The notes beneath the pieces were generated by a model. The model was not told where the DNA came from and searched no databases. It was given only the letters and a program-made list of their open reading frames with translations. The position numbers were made by a program, and so were the translations under genes. A stretch of DNA of 61,498 bases from Candidatus Woesearchaeota archaeon (GTDB lineage Archaea; Nanobdellota; Nanobdellia; SCGC-AAA011-G17; GW2011-AR18). Shown here in pieces: positions 27,490-35,184 of the stretch. How positions within the stretch are numbered: the stretch's first letter is position 1; each line of letters opens with the position of its first letter. The stretch spans positions 1 to 61,498 of the forward strand of contig JACPCE010000004.1 in assembly GCA_016179945.1 (NCBI GenBank). Direction: 5' to 3'.

Positions 27490-29131
27490 AATCCCATTGA
27501 TCCTGTGGGAGATTGCTGCTATTGGGATCCGACTAAGCCATGCAAGTCATAGGGGTAGCAATACCACTGGCATAAGGCTCAGTAACACGTCGATAATTTG
27601 CCCTTAGGTCTGGGAAAACCTCGGGAAACTGAGGCTAAACCTAGATAAGAAAAAGATACTGGAATGTTTTTTTTCTAAAAGGCAACGCCTAAGGATAAGT
27701 CGGCGGCTGATTAGGTTGTTGGTGAGGTAATGGCTCACCAAGCCTAGGATCAGTAGGGGGGATGAGAGTCCTAGCCCCGAGAAGGGCACTGAGATACTGG
27801 CCCTAGCCCTAAGGGGTGCAGCAGGCGCGAAAACTCTGCAATGCACGAAAGTGTGACAGGGGGATCCCAAGTGCTTTGTCTTCGGATAAAGCTTTTATTA
27901 AGTCTAAATAGCTTGGTGAATAAGTGGTGGGTAAGACGGGTGCCAGCCGCCGCGGTAACACCCGCGCCACTAGTGGCAATCACTTTTATTGGGTCTAAAG
28001 CGTCCGTAGCCGGTTTAATAAGTCTCTTGTGAAATTGTTGGGCTTAACCTAACAACGTGCAAGAGAAACTATTAGACTTGAGACTGGGAGGAGGTAGAAG
28101 TATTCTAAGGGTAGCGGTAAAATGTTATAATCCTTGGAGGACTACCAGTGGCGGAGGCGTCTACCTAGAACAGGTCTGACGGTGAGGGACGAAGGCTAGG
28201 GGAGCAAAACGGATTAGATACAAGAAATTTTCTGAGAGTAAATTTCTGTACAGGCAAGTAAAATTGATCAATAAAAAACTACTTTATTTGTTAAGATGCA
28301 GAAATTAATATGGAAATTTGCTTGCTAAGTACCCGAGTAGTCCTAGCAGTAAACTCTGTGAGCTATGTGTTGCACAATCTTAGTGATTGTGCAGTGCCTA
28401 AGCGAAGGTGTTAAGCTCACCACCTGGGAAGTACAGTCGCAAGACCGAAACTTAAAGGAATTGGCGGGGGCTCACTACAAGGGGTGAAGAGTGCGGTTCA
28501 ATTGGATTCCACGCCGGAAATCTCACCAGGGGCGACGGCAATATGAAGGTCAGATTAAAGGTTTTACCTAATGCGCCGAGAGGTGGTGCATGGCCGACGC
28601 CAGCTCGTGCCGTGAAATTCCGTTGTAATATTCCAATGAATCGATCAATATAGTTACAACTTGATTCGGTAAAGGTGTCACGTTAAGTCGTGCAACGAGC
28701 AAGACCCATATCCGCTTTTACCAGCAGGTACTATGGTACGACTGGGTACAATGCGGAGACTGCCTCCGTAAGGAGGAGGAAGGCGTGGGCAACGTTAGGT
28801 CCGTATGCCCCGAATCTCCTGGGCTACACGCGCTCTGCAATGGTGGAGACAATGGGATGCAACTCCGAAAGGAGAAGCAAATCCTCGAAATTCCATCTTA
28901 GTCTGGATTGAGGGTTGTAATTCACCCTCATGAAACCGGAATCCCTAGTAATCGGGCTTCATTACGGCCCGGTGAATAACGTCCCTGAGCCTTGCACACA
29001 CTGCCCGTCAAACCAACCGAGCATGGCTTAGATGAGATATAGTTTTTTGATTATATCGAATCTGAGTTAAGTAAGGTGGGTTAAGTCGTCACAAGGTATC
29101 CGTAGGGGAACCTGCGGATGGATCACCTCCT
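27490..29131 (+). rRNA. rrs: 16S ribosomal RNA (with a 111-nt intron)
   Basis: The 5' end has TTGATCCTG at 27498, the 530 loop GTGCCAGCCGCCGCGGTAACACC lies near 27940, the archaeal signature AAACTTAAAGGAATTGGCGGGG near 28449, and the 3' end GGATCACCTCCT carries an anti-Shine-Dalgarno that matches the GGAGG sites seen in this window. The end coordinates are estimated from conserved sequence. Without the intron the length is about 1530 nt, slightly long for archaea. The gene is the first of a 16S-tRNA-Ala-23S operon; no 5S is linked. Confidence 0.97.
28220..28330 (+). other. Archaeal BHB intron in 16S rRNA (about position 793/794)
   Basis: The conserved GGATTAGAT stops at 28219 and ACCCGAGTAG resumes at 28331. 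The junction folds as a strict bulge-helix-bulge: TTAG (28214-28217) pairs with CTAA (28325-28328), the 3-nt bulges are AT^A (28218-28220) and GT^A (28329-28331), and the inner helix CAAG (28221-28224) pairs with CTTG (28321-28324). Cutting after the second bulge nucleotide on each side restores GGATTAGATACCC exactly. It is too short for a homing endonuclease gene. Confidence 0.92.
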
Positions 29132-29137
29132 TTTTAT

Positions 29138-29164
29138 GATCTTAAACTACTTCTATTGGTGCTC
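29138..29164 (+). other. Pre-16S processing stem, 3' arm
   Basis: GATC, ACTAC (29146-29150), TCTATTGG (29152-29159) and GCTC are complementary, in order, to the upstream arm at 27439-27465. Confidence 0.8.
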
Positions 29165-29219
29165 ATATTTTATATTCAAATGGGCTCGTAGCTCAGCCCG
29201 GTAGAGCATCTCCCTTGCA

Positions 29220-29262
29220 TAAAACTTTTTGGGAAAAAGTTTTTTCAAAATGTGATCAAGGT
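29220..29262 (+). other. tRNA-Ala intron 1 (37/38), contains repeat hairpin copy A
   Basis: A 43-nt intron with a strict BHB. Inside it AAAACTTTTT (29221-29230) and AAAAAGTTTT (29234-29243) form a perfect 10-bp hairpin with loop GGG, followed by TTCAAAA. This is the first of four related hairpins in the rRNA operon. Confidence 0.88.
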
Positions 29263-29284
29263 AGGAGGGGGCCGTGGGTTCGAA

Positions 29285-29323
29285 AATAACAATGGGTTTA
29301 TTACAAATCCTTGTATCGAAGAG
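29285..29323 (+). other. tRNA-Ala intron 2 (T-loop, 59/60)
   Basis: A 39-nt intron. The TTCG/CGAA central helix, an AA^A bulge and an inner helix (ACAA 29289-29292 with TTGT 29311-29314) support it. The 3' side between CGAA and CCCAC is GAGT, one nucleotide longer than a strict bulge, so the exact cut may shift by one. Confidence 0.8.
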
Positions 29324-29369
29324 TCCCACCGAGTCCATTCACACTTTTAAAAAAACTGTGATTAAAAAT

Positions 29370-29386
29370 AAACTTTGAAAAAGTTT
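29370..29386 (+). repeat. rRNA-operon hairpin repeat, copy B
   Basis: AAACTTT and AAAGTTT pair over 7 bp with loop GAA, followed by GAGCAAAAAA. It lies in the spacer between tRNA-Ala and 23S. Confidence 0.7.
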
Positions 29387-29431
29387 GAGCAAAAAAGAAA
29401 TTACACATCATATTAACCAATTCATAGGTTA

Positions 29432-29453
29432 CAAGTTTTTAGGAAAAAGCTTG
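29432..29453 (+). repeat. rRNA-operon hairpin repeat, copy C
   Basis: CAAGTTTTT and AAAAGCTTG pair over 9 bp (one T-G wobble) with loop AGGA, followed by AGTAAAAATAAG. It lies in the spacer, 45 nt after copy B. Confidence 0.7.
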
Positions 29454-29521
29454 AGTAAAAATAAGAAATGAGGCTCGTCAACAAAAGTTACGGGTTGATC
29501 GGATTAAACATCATGTTTAAC

Positions 29522-29545
29522 CGGTGCATAGATTCTTGTATATTC
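29522..29545 (+). other. Pre-23S processing stem, 5' arm (24 bp)
   Basis: These 24 nt pair without gaps with 32635-32658 downstream of 23S; the only non-Watson-Crick pair is one G-T. TTAA on the outer side extends the stem after one mismatch. Confidence 0.88.
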
Positions 29546-31219
29546 GGTCCTACTAAGCCATTAGACGGATGACTTGGCTCAGGTTAAGATGAAGAGCGTG
29601 GCAAGCAGCGATATGCTCTGGGTAGGCGCATGCAGCCATTGAACCAGAGATGCTTGAATGAGACTTCTTATCCTTCGGGATGATTAGTAATAATATATAA
29701 CGCAGGGAATTGAAGCGTCTTAGTACCTGCAGGAAAAGAAATCAATTGAGATGCCGTAAATTATCAGCGAGAGAAAGCGGTGTAGAGCAAACTGAATCCT
29801 CGTAGAAATACGTAAGGAGATGTGGGGTTATAGGACTTGTATTTAGTCTTCATTTTTATATGCCAAAACTTCTGGAAAGAAGTGCCATAGAGGGTGATAG
29901 CCCCGTAGGTGTGAAAAATAAGATGAACGAGTATCCTGAGTAGGGTTTGTTGGAAATCAAGCCTGAATTTGGGAGGCACTAACTTCCAACTCTAAATATA
30001 AACCTGAGTCCGATAGATTACGAGTACCGTGAGGGAAAGTTGAAAAGAACTCGTGGAAGAGAGTAAAAAGCTCCTGAAATCTAATGGTCATAGTATGTTA
30101 CTGCTCTAAGGAGTTGTAACGTACGTTTCGAATAACGGGCCGGGGAGTGCATTTCAGTGGCAAGGATAAGGCTATTAAGGCAATATCCGTAGGGAAACCA
30201 ATAGTTCGCAACTTGTGAGGAACAATGTATGAAAATGCTTTAAGTCACTGGAGTGTGACCCGAAACCGGGTGATCTAACCTTGGGCAAGGTGAAGCAGGG
30301 GTAAAACCTTGTGGAGGCCTGAAGAGGTTCTGTGTGCAAGCGTTCTTCTGACTTAAGGTTAGGGGTGAAAGGCCAATCGAACCCGGTGATAGCTGGTTCC
30401 TACCGAAATGGGCCGCAGTCCAGTCCTCGAGGAGATAGTTAAAGAGGTAGAGATACGGATTAGGGGTTTAGGCTTCGAAAGGAGTCGATCTCTTGTCCAA
30501 CTCCCAATGCTTTAACATCGTAGAATTGAGGAAACGGCGTTACTGGGGTAAACCTGTAATGCTAGAGGGGAACAACCCAAGACTGTAGTTAAGGTCCCTA
30601 AATATTGGTTAAGTGTTAAAGGGTGAAGGATGTTTATTACCGAATACAGTAGGGAGGTAGGCTTAGAAGCAGCCATCCTTTAAAGAAAGCGTAACAGCTC
30701 ACCCATCTAGGTGATATGCTCCTAAAATGGACGGGGCTAAACCAATTACCGATACTACAGATCGCCTTGTATAAGGTGTGTGGTAGGTAGGTATTCTATG
30801 TAGGCAGAAGCTTCTGCGTAAGCAGGAGTGGACTGCATAGAAATAAAAATCCCGGCAGTAGTAGGATCGATACAGAGTGAGACTCTCTGATACCGAAAGG
30901 GCAAGGGTTTCTTGGCCATGTAAGTCAGCCAAGAGTTAGTTGATCCTAACTTTAGAATTTTAATTGATTCAAGGGAAAGGGAAAACGGTTAATATTCCGT
31001 TACCATTCAAATACGTGCGGCAACGCAAGCTATAGGATAGACATTTCTGGCTAGGCTAGCACTTACTGTCGTGAGTGTTAATTAGGATAAATCTTGGGAG
31101 TAATGTAATGTTGAGAACAAGATTAAACTGAGAATAGCAGGCTTATGCTTGTCTAGTTTATGCCTGGAATCACTGAAAATGTCTTATAGAAGGATTTTGA
31201 ATGATCATACCCAGAACCA

Positions 31220-31250
<31 letters not shown>

Positions 31251-31522
31251 TAGGAGGGAGTAATCTAGCTAAGGGAACTCGGCAAATTAGCCCCGTGCCT
31301 TTGGTGTAAGGGGTCCCTGCGTTTGTGTACTTAAGTATGCAAATACAGGGTGCAATAACAAGGGCGGTCCGACTGTTTACCAAAAACACAACCTCTCGCA
31401 AGTCCGTAAGGATTAGTACGCGAGGTGACGTCTGCCCAGTACCAGTAATTCAAACCTCTTTTCAAGGAGGCTAAGATCTGGCAAACGGCGGGAATAACTA
31501 TGATTCTCTTAAGGTAGCGAAA

Positions 31523-31695
31523 AGACAGTTAGTTCGTGCAATTAAAATCTGCAATAAACTTTTATAAAAAGTTTGAACAAAATATACTGTATTTCATGCG
31601 CGCAAGAGTGGAGTTATTTCTAAAGTTGGGTTTATAAAATTAATTTGGTTTGCAAATTAGTTTAGTTCATAATCAAAGAACTAACTGTTGCGCAG
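31523..31695 (+). other. Insertion/intron in 23S rRNA domain IV (about 1927-1931)
   Basis: It separates AAGGTAGCGAA from TACCTTGTCG, which are contiguous in other 23S rRNAs. An 11-bp perfect stem (ACAGTTAGTTC 31525-31535 with GAACTAACTGT 31678-31688) closes it, and AAGGTA (31511-31516) pairs with TACCTT (31696-31701) outside. The central helix GCG/CGC with an adjacent A-G mismatch makes a relaxed BHB, so the cut sites are uncertain by 1-2 nt. There is no ORF inside. Archaeal 23S introns are known in this region. Confidence 0.8.
31556..31574 (+). repeat. rRNA-operon hairpin repeat, copy D (inside 23S insertion)
   Basis: AAACTTTT and AAAAGTTT pair over 8 bp with loop ATA, followed by GAACAAAA, matching the spacer copies. 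Confidence 0.7.
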
Positions 31696-32634
31696 TACCT
31701 TGTCGTTTTAATGACGACGCGCATGAATGACGTAACGAGACCGCTACTGTCCCTAGCTAGAATCCCCCGAATACACTCTTCCGGTGCAAAGGCCGGAGTC
31801 CTCTAGTGGGAAGTAAAGACCCCGTGAAGCTTTACTGCAGTTTATCGTTGTGATGTGGGATTAGCTGTGCAGCGTAGGTAGTAGTTGTTTGATGGTTCAG
31901 ATGCAAGTTTGAACCTAGACAAAGTTGAGACACTACCCTTTTAATTCTACGTCACTAACTTTCGAAAGAAAAAACAGCGGTAGATGGACAGTTTGGCTGG
32001 GGCGGCACCCTGCTGAAAATGTATCAGTAGGGCCCAAAGGTCAGCTCAGGAGGTTTAGAAATCCTCTGTGGAGCGCAAGAGCAAAAGCTGGCTTGACTGT
32101 GTTCTGAAAAGTAAAGAACGCAGGGTGGAAACACGGGTCTAGCGAACCCTTATGCCCTTCTTGGTGGGGGCTAAGGATGACAGAAAAGCTACTCCGGGGA
32201 TAACAGAGTTGTCGCGCCTAAGAGCTCAAATCGACGGCGCGGTTTGCTACATCGACGTCGGCTCTTCCTAACCTGGCCGTGCAGAAGCGGCCAAGGGTGG
32301 GGGTGTTCACCCATTAAAAGGGATCGTGAGCTGGGTTCAAAACGTCGCGAGACAGTTTGTTCAATATCTGCTAGAGGTGTTGGTGTCTGAGAGGAAGGAT
32401 CATCTAGTACGAAAGGAACGGTGATTCGGTGCCTCTGGTGTATCAGTTGTCTGACAAGGCAGGCTGAGCAGCTACGCACCAATGGATAACAGCTGAATGC
32501 ATCTAAGCTGGAAACCAACCTCAAAAAGAGACACCTTCCTAGAGCTCTTCTAAAAGAGAAGATTGATAGGATCGGGATGTAAGTACCAAGGCAACGAGGT
32601 ATTAAGTCTGCGATTACTAATCGCTCGAGGGATA

Positions 32635-32658
32635 GAATATACAAGAATCTGTGCACCG
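32635..32658 (+). other. Pre-23S processing stem, 3' arm (24 bp)
   Basis: Complementary to 29522-29545 over all 24 positions (one wobble). Confidence 0.88.
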
Positions 32659-32663
32659 ATTAA

Positions 32664-32682
32664 TTTTTTTCTTTTAATTTTT
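32664..32682 (+). terminator. T-rich terminator of the rRNA operon
   Basis: A run of seven T, then C, TTTT and TTTTT blocks immediately after the processing stem. Archaeal polymerases terminate at U-tracts without needing a hairpin. Confidence 0.55.
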
Positions 32683-32730
32683 ATATTTTAGAATTTTATT
32701 AGTGAGAACTATAACGAAAGCTTGTTTGAA

Positions 32731-33468
32731 TTATTTCTTAGCGAGATTCCAAATTAAATCAAAATAATTCCTGTAACTTTGAGCAATTTTTTCATTTACT
32801 ATGAAGAAAGCTAAAGGAATATCTTCAGATAAACCTATTAATAAACAGGGTCCATAAGTTGAAATCCATGACGGAGTAATAATATTTTCAGGCATATATT
32901 TAACTTGAGTTAATTTATAAAAAGCTTTTAATTTTCCATATTTTCTTGCATCTTTGTTGAAAACAAGTTTTGCTTTGATATTTAATTTACTTCTTCTATT
33001 ATGAAAATAATTAAAATATGCATCTAACTTTTTATGTAATGATGTAGAAGCCCCAAACATTAAATAATTATATTTATTTTTGAATTTTTCCATATAAATA
33101 AAATAGTTTTCTTGTGCTGACTTAATTCCTGAAAATCCTTCATATGCTAGAACACTCTGTTTTATATCTTCTTTTTTTGTAATAGTTTTAAATTTTAGTA
33201 TTAGGGATTGTGCTATTAATTCTTTTTCTTTTATTATTTCAACTATTTTTTCTGGTTTTTCAGCCACAAAATTTTTACGATTATTTTTTACGAAGAAACT
33301 TACTAAACCCTTAGATATCAATTTATATAATGTGTCATATAATATTACTCTATATATTCCTGTTTTTTTTATTAATGGCCCCGTTGTAGTTGGTCCCAAT
33401 TGTAATAAATTAATATATATTTTAGCTTCATTTTTGTTTAATCCCAAATCAATTAATTCTTTTTCCAT
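32731..33468 (-). CDS. TrmB-family transcriptional regulator
   Basis: A 245-residue protein. The N-terminal winged helix-turn-helix (LGLNKNEAKIYINLLQLGPTTTGPLIKKTGIYRVILYDTLYKLISKGLV) is typical of TrmB regulators. A helical linker and a C-terminal effector-type domain follow. The protein is close in architecture to the frameshifted regulator at 48609-49338, including a shared ending (AESYRNYF/AEAFRNYF-like). It is divergent from the tiny ORF and aminotransferase at 33570-34996, which it may control. Confidence 0.85.
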   Translation of the reverse strand: MEKELIDLGLNKNEAKIYINLLQLGPTTTGPLIKKTGIYRVILYDTLYKLISKGLVSFFVKNNRKNFVAEKPEKIVEIIKEKELIAQSLILKFKTITKKEDIKQSVLAYEGFSGIKSAQENYFIYMEKFKNKYNYLMFGASTSLHKKLDAYFNYFHNRRSKLNIKAKLVFNKDARKYGKLKAFYKLTQVKYMPENIITPSWISTYGPCLLIGLSEDIPLAFFIVNEKIAQSYRNYFDLIWNLAKK

Positions 33469-33526
33469 AAATTTACTAAATTTATTTAATATATAAATTT
33501 TATTATAAATTATTTTTTAACAGAAT

Positions 33527-33565
33527 TTTATATATAAGAATTACTTTCTAGTAGTAATTGGAGGA
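33527..33565 (+). promoter_or_regulatory. Promoter, GTAGTAA motif and Shine-Dalgarno for the 22-codon ORF
   Basis: TTTATATA (33527-33534) predicts a start near 33558. GTAGTAA lies at 33552-33558, and the Shine-Dalgarno GGAGG is at 33561-33565, 4 nt before the ATG at 33570. Confidence 0.55.
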
Positions 33566-33569
33566 ATCA

Positions 33570-33638
33570 TGAGAGCAATAGGAAAAATAGGACTTTACTT
33601 GAATTTAATATTTATAGGTGGCTTTGCTGGTTTTTAAA
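33570..33638 (+). CDS. Tiny hydrophobic peptide, 22 aa
   Basis: The short ORF (MRAIGKIGLYLNLIFIGGFA then GF, stop) has a clear TATA box, a strong GGAGG Shine-Dalgarno and a basic-then-hydrophobic sequence that could insert in a membrane. Most genes here are leaderless, so a Shine-Dalgarno in front of a 22-codon frame is unlikely to be an accident. It precedes the aminotransferase start by 41 nt and may be a leader peptide or a small membrane protein. Confidence 0.5.
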
Positions 33639-33679
33639 CTGCTAATTACAAAATTTCCTTGTGCTCTTGATAAAAATTT

Positions 33680-34996
33680 ATGCAAATAGAAGAAGCAAAA
33701 TACTTTTGGACTAAAGAAATTAGACCAAGATTTTCTAAAAGTGCATTAGAAGCCAAAGTAAGAGGCATTAGTAAATTTTATGTAAGGTATGTAAATCTTG
33801 ATAATGCTGCAACTACTAAACCATTTAGAAGTGTTGTTGACAAAGTTAAGGAATTTTTGGATGAATATGGAAGTGTACATAGGGGAGCAGGACAACATTC
33901 CATAATAACAACTGAGAGATATGAATCAGCAAGAGACAGAATTAGAAGATTTGTGGGTGCTTCAGATAATAATTATATTTTATTTACTAAAAACACTACA
34001 GAAGCTGTAAATAATTTATCTACTTTACTTAAATATGAACTAGGTAAAGTTTTGGTTTCAGAAATAGAACATTCTTCAAATTTATTGCCTTGGTTAAAAA
34101 ATGGAGAAATAAAACAATATAAAACAAATGAGAAAAATGAAATTGATTTAGATGATCTTGAAGCAAAATTAAAAAATAATGAAATTAAATTAGTAGTAGT
34201 AACGGGAGCATCAAACGTTACTGGTTACAAACCACCAGTATATGAGATAGCTAAATTAGCACACAAATATGGAACAAGAATATTTGTAGATTGTTGTCAA
34301 TTATTACAACATGAAAAAGTAGATGTTTTAGAAGATGATGATTTAAGACATTTAGATTTTATTGCATTTTCAGGACATAAAATGTATGCACCTTTTGGTT
34401 CTGGTTGTTTAGTAGGACCTAAGGATTTTTTTGATGAATCTTCACCATATCAAATAGGAGGAGGCAATCTACCTTATATAACACACAATTTAGAGATTAA
34501 AAGATTTAAAAATGTAAGAGCCCATGATCCTGGCTCTCCTAATGCTGTTGGAGCTATTGCAATTGAAGAAGCGATAAATAATTTAGAAGACATAGGCTTA
34601 AACAAAATAGCTGAATATGAAAACACACTTATGAAAGTTGCCATAGAAAAAATTAAACAAATACGCGGGGTTAATTTGTATATTGATCAAGAAAATATTC
34701 CTGGTACTGTTATACCTTTTGATATGGAAGGAATTAACCATAAAATAGTAGCTGAAAAACTTGCTGAATATCATGGAATTGGTTTAAGATCTGGTTCATT
34801 TTGTTGTTATGAACTTGTAAGAAGATTAAAAAATATTTCTCGTGAACAAGATCAAAAAATTGCTGATGAAGTAGAAAGTGGAATAACTACAAATATTCCT
34901 GGAATAGTAAGAGCAAGTATTGCCTTATGTAATAATTTAGAAGACATAGATACGTTTGTAGAAGGTCTAAGTTATCTAGTTACTTATAAAGGATAA
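33680..34996 (+). CDS. Class V aminotransferase (cysteine desulfurase/SufS-like)
   Basis: A 438-residue PLP enzyme. It has an N-terminal extension of about 37 residues, then VNLDNAATTKPF, the GSVHRGAGQHS loop, TKNTTEAVNNL, and IFVDCCQLLQHEKVDV. The Schiff-base Lys is in FSGHKMYAPFGSG (about residue 234). The late GLRSGSFCCYEL loop holds two Cys where group II desulfurases keep the catalytic Cys. It probably releases sulfur from cysteine for Fe-S or thio-modification, although an unusual substrate cannot be excluded. No SufBCD or IscU gene is in the window. Confidence 0.88.
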   Translation: MQIEEAKYFWTKEIRPRFSKSALEAKVRGISKFYVRYVNLDNAATTKPFRSVVDKVKEFLDEYGSVHRGAGQHSIITTERYESARDRIRRFVGASDNNYILFTKNTTEAVNNLSTLLKYELGKVLVSEIEHSSNLLPWLKNGEIKQYKTNEKNEIDLDDLEAKLKNNEIKLVVVTGASNVTGYKPPVYEIAKLAHKYGTRIFVDCCQLLQHEKVDVLEDDDLRHLDFIAFSGHKMYAPFGSGCLVGPKDFFDESSPYQIGGGNLPYITHNLEIKRFKNVRAHDPGSPNAVGAIAIEEAINNLEDIGLNKIAEYENTLMKVAIEKIKQIRGVNLYIDQENIPGTVIPFDMEGINHKIVAEKLAEYHGIGLRSGSFCCYELVRRLKNISREQDQKIADEVESGITTNIPGIVRASIALCNNLEDIDTFVEGLSYLVTYKG

Positions 34997-35111
34997 TAAT
35001 TCTACTTAATACTTAAATTATTGAAATATTAATGTATACTCAAAATCTATTTTGACAATAAATAAAATGCCTAAGAATTAATTAGATAACGCTAGAATTT
35101 ATTTTAAATTG

Positions 35112-35160
35112 TTACTACTATATTATAATATAATTATATTACTACCGTAAAGTATATAAA
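35112..35160 (+). promoter_or_regulatory. Promoter with paired TTACTAC motifs
   Basis: TTACTAC occurs at 35112-35118 and 35139-35145, 27 nt apart. It is followed by CGTAAAG and TATATAAA (35153-35160), which ends 24 nt before the ATG at 35185. The rest of the 188-nt gap is AT-rich without a gene. Confidence 0.55.
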
Positions 35161-35184
35161 CTTTTAATTTATTTTATATATAAA

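Larger units (their letters stand above)
29182..29337 (+). tRNA. tRNA-Ala (TGC) with two introns
   Basis: The gene lies between 16S and 23S, the usual archaeal place for tRNA-Ala. The acceptor GGGCTCG pairs with CGAGTCC (one G-T), with discriminator A at 29337. Anticodon TGC is at 29216-29218. Intron 1 is 29220-29262 at 37/38 with a strict BHB: CTTG (29214-29217) pairs with CAAG (29257-29260), and the bulges are CA^T and GT^A. Intron 2 is about 29285-29323 in the T-loop at 59/60: TTCG (29279-29282) pairs with CGAA (29317-29320), and removal leaves the canonical loop TTCGAAT between GTGGG and CCCAC. Confidence 0.92.

Noticed and set aside
32659-32730. 5S rRNA downstream of 23S
   Set aside because: Only a T-rich terminator and short spacer lie before the TrmB gene; 5S must be unlinked.
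35112-35145. CRISPR-like or longer repeat array near paired TTACTAC motifs
   Set aside because: There are only two 7-nt copies and no spacer regularity; it is treated as a promoter element. No CRISPR array or insertion sequence was seen anywhere in the window.
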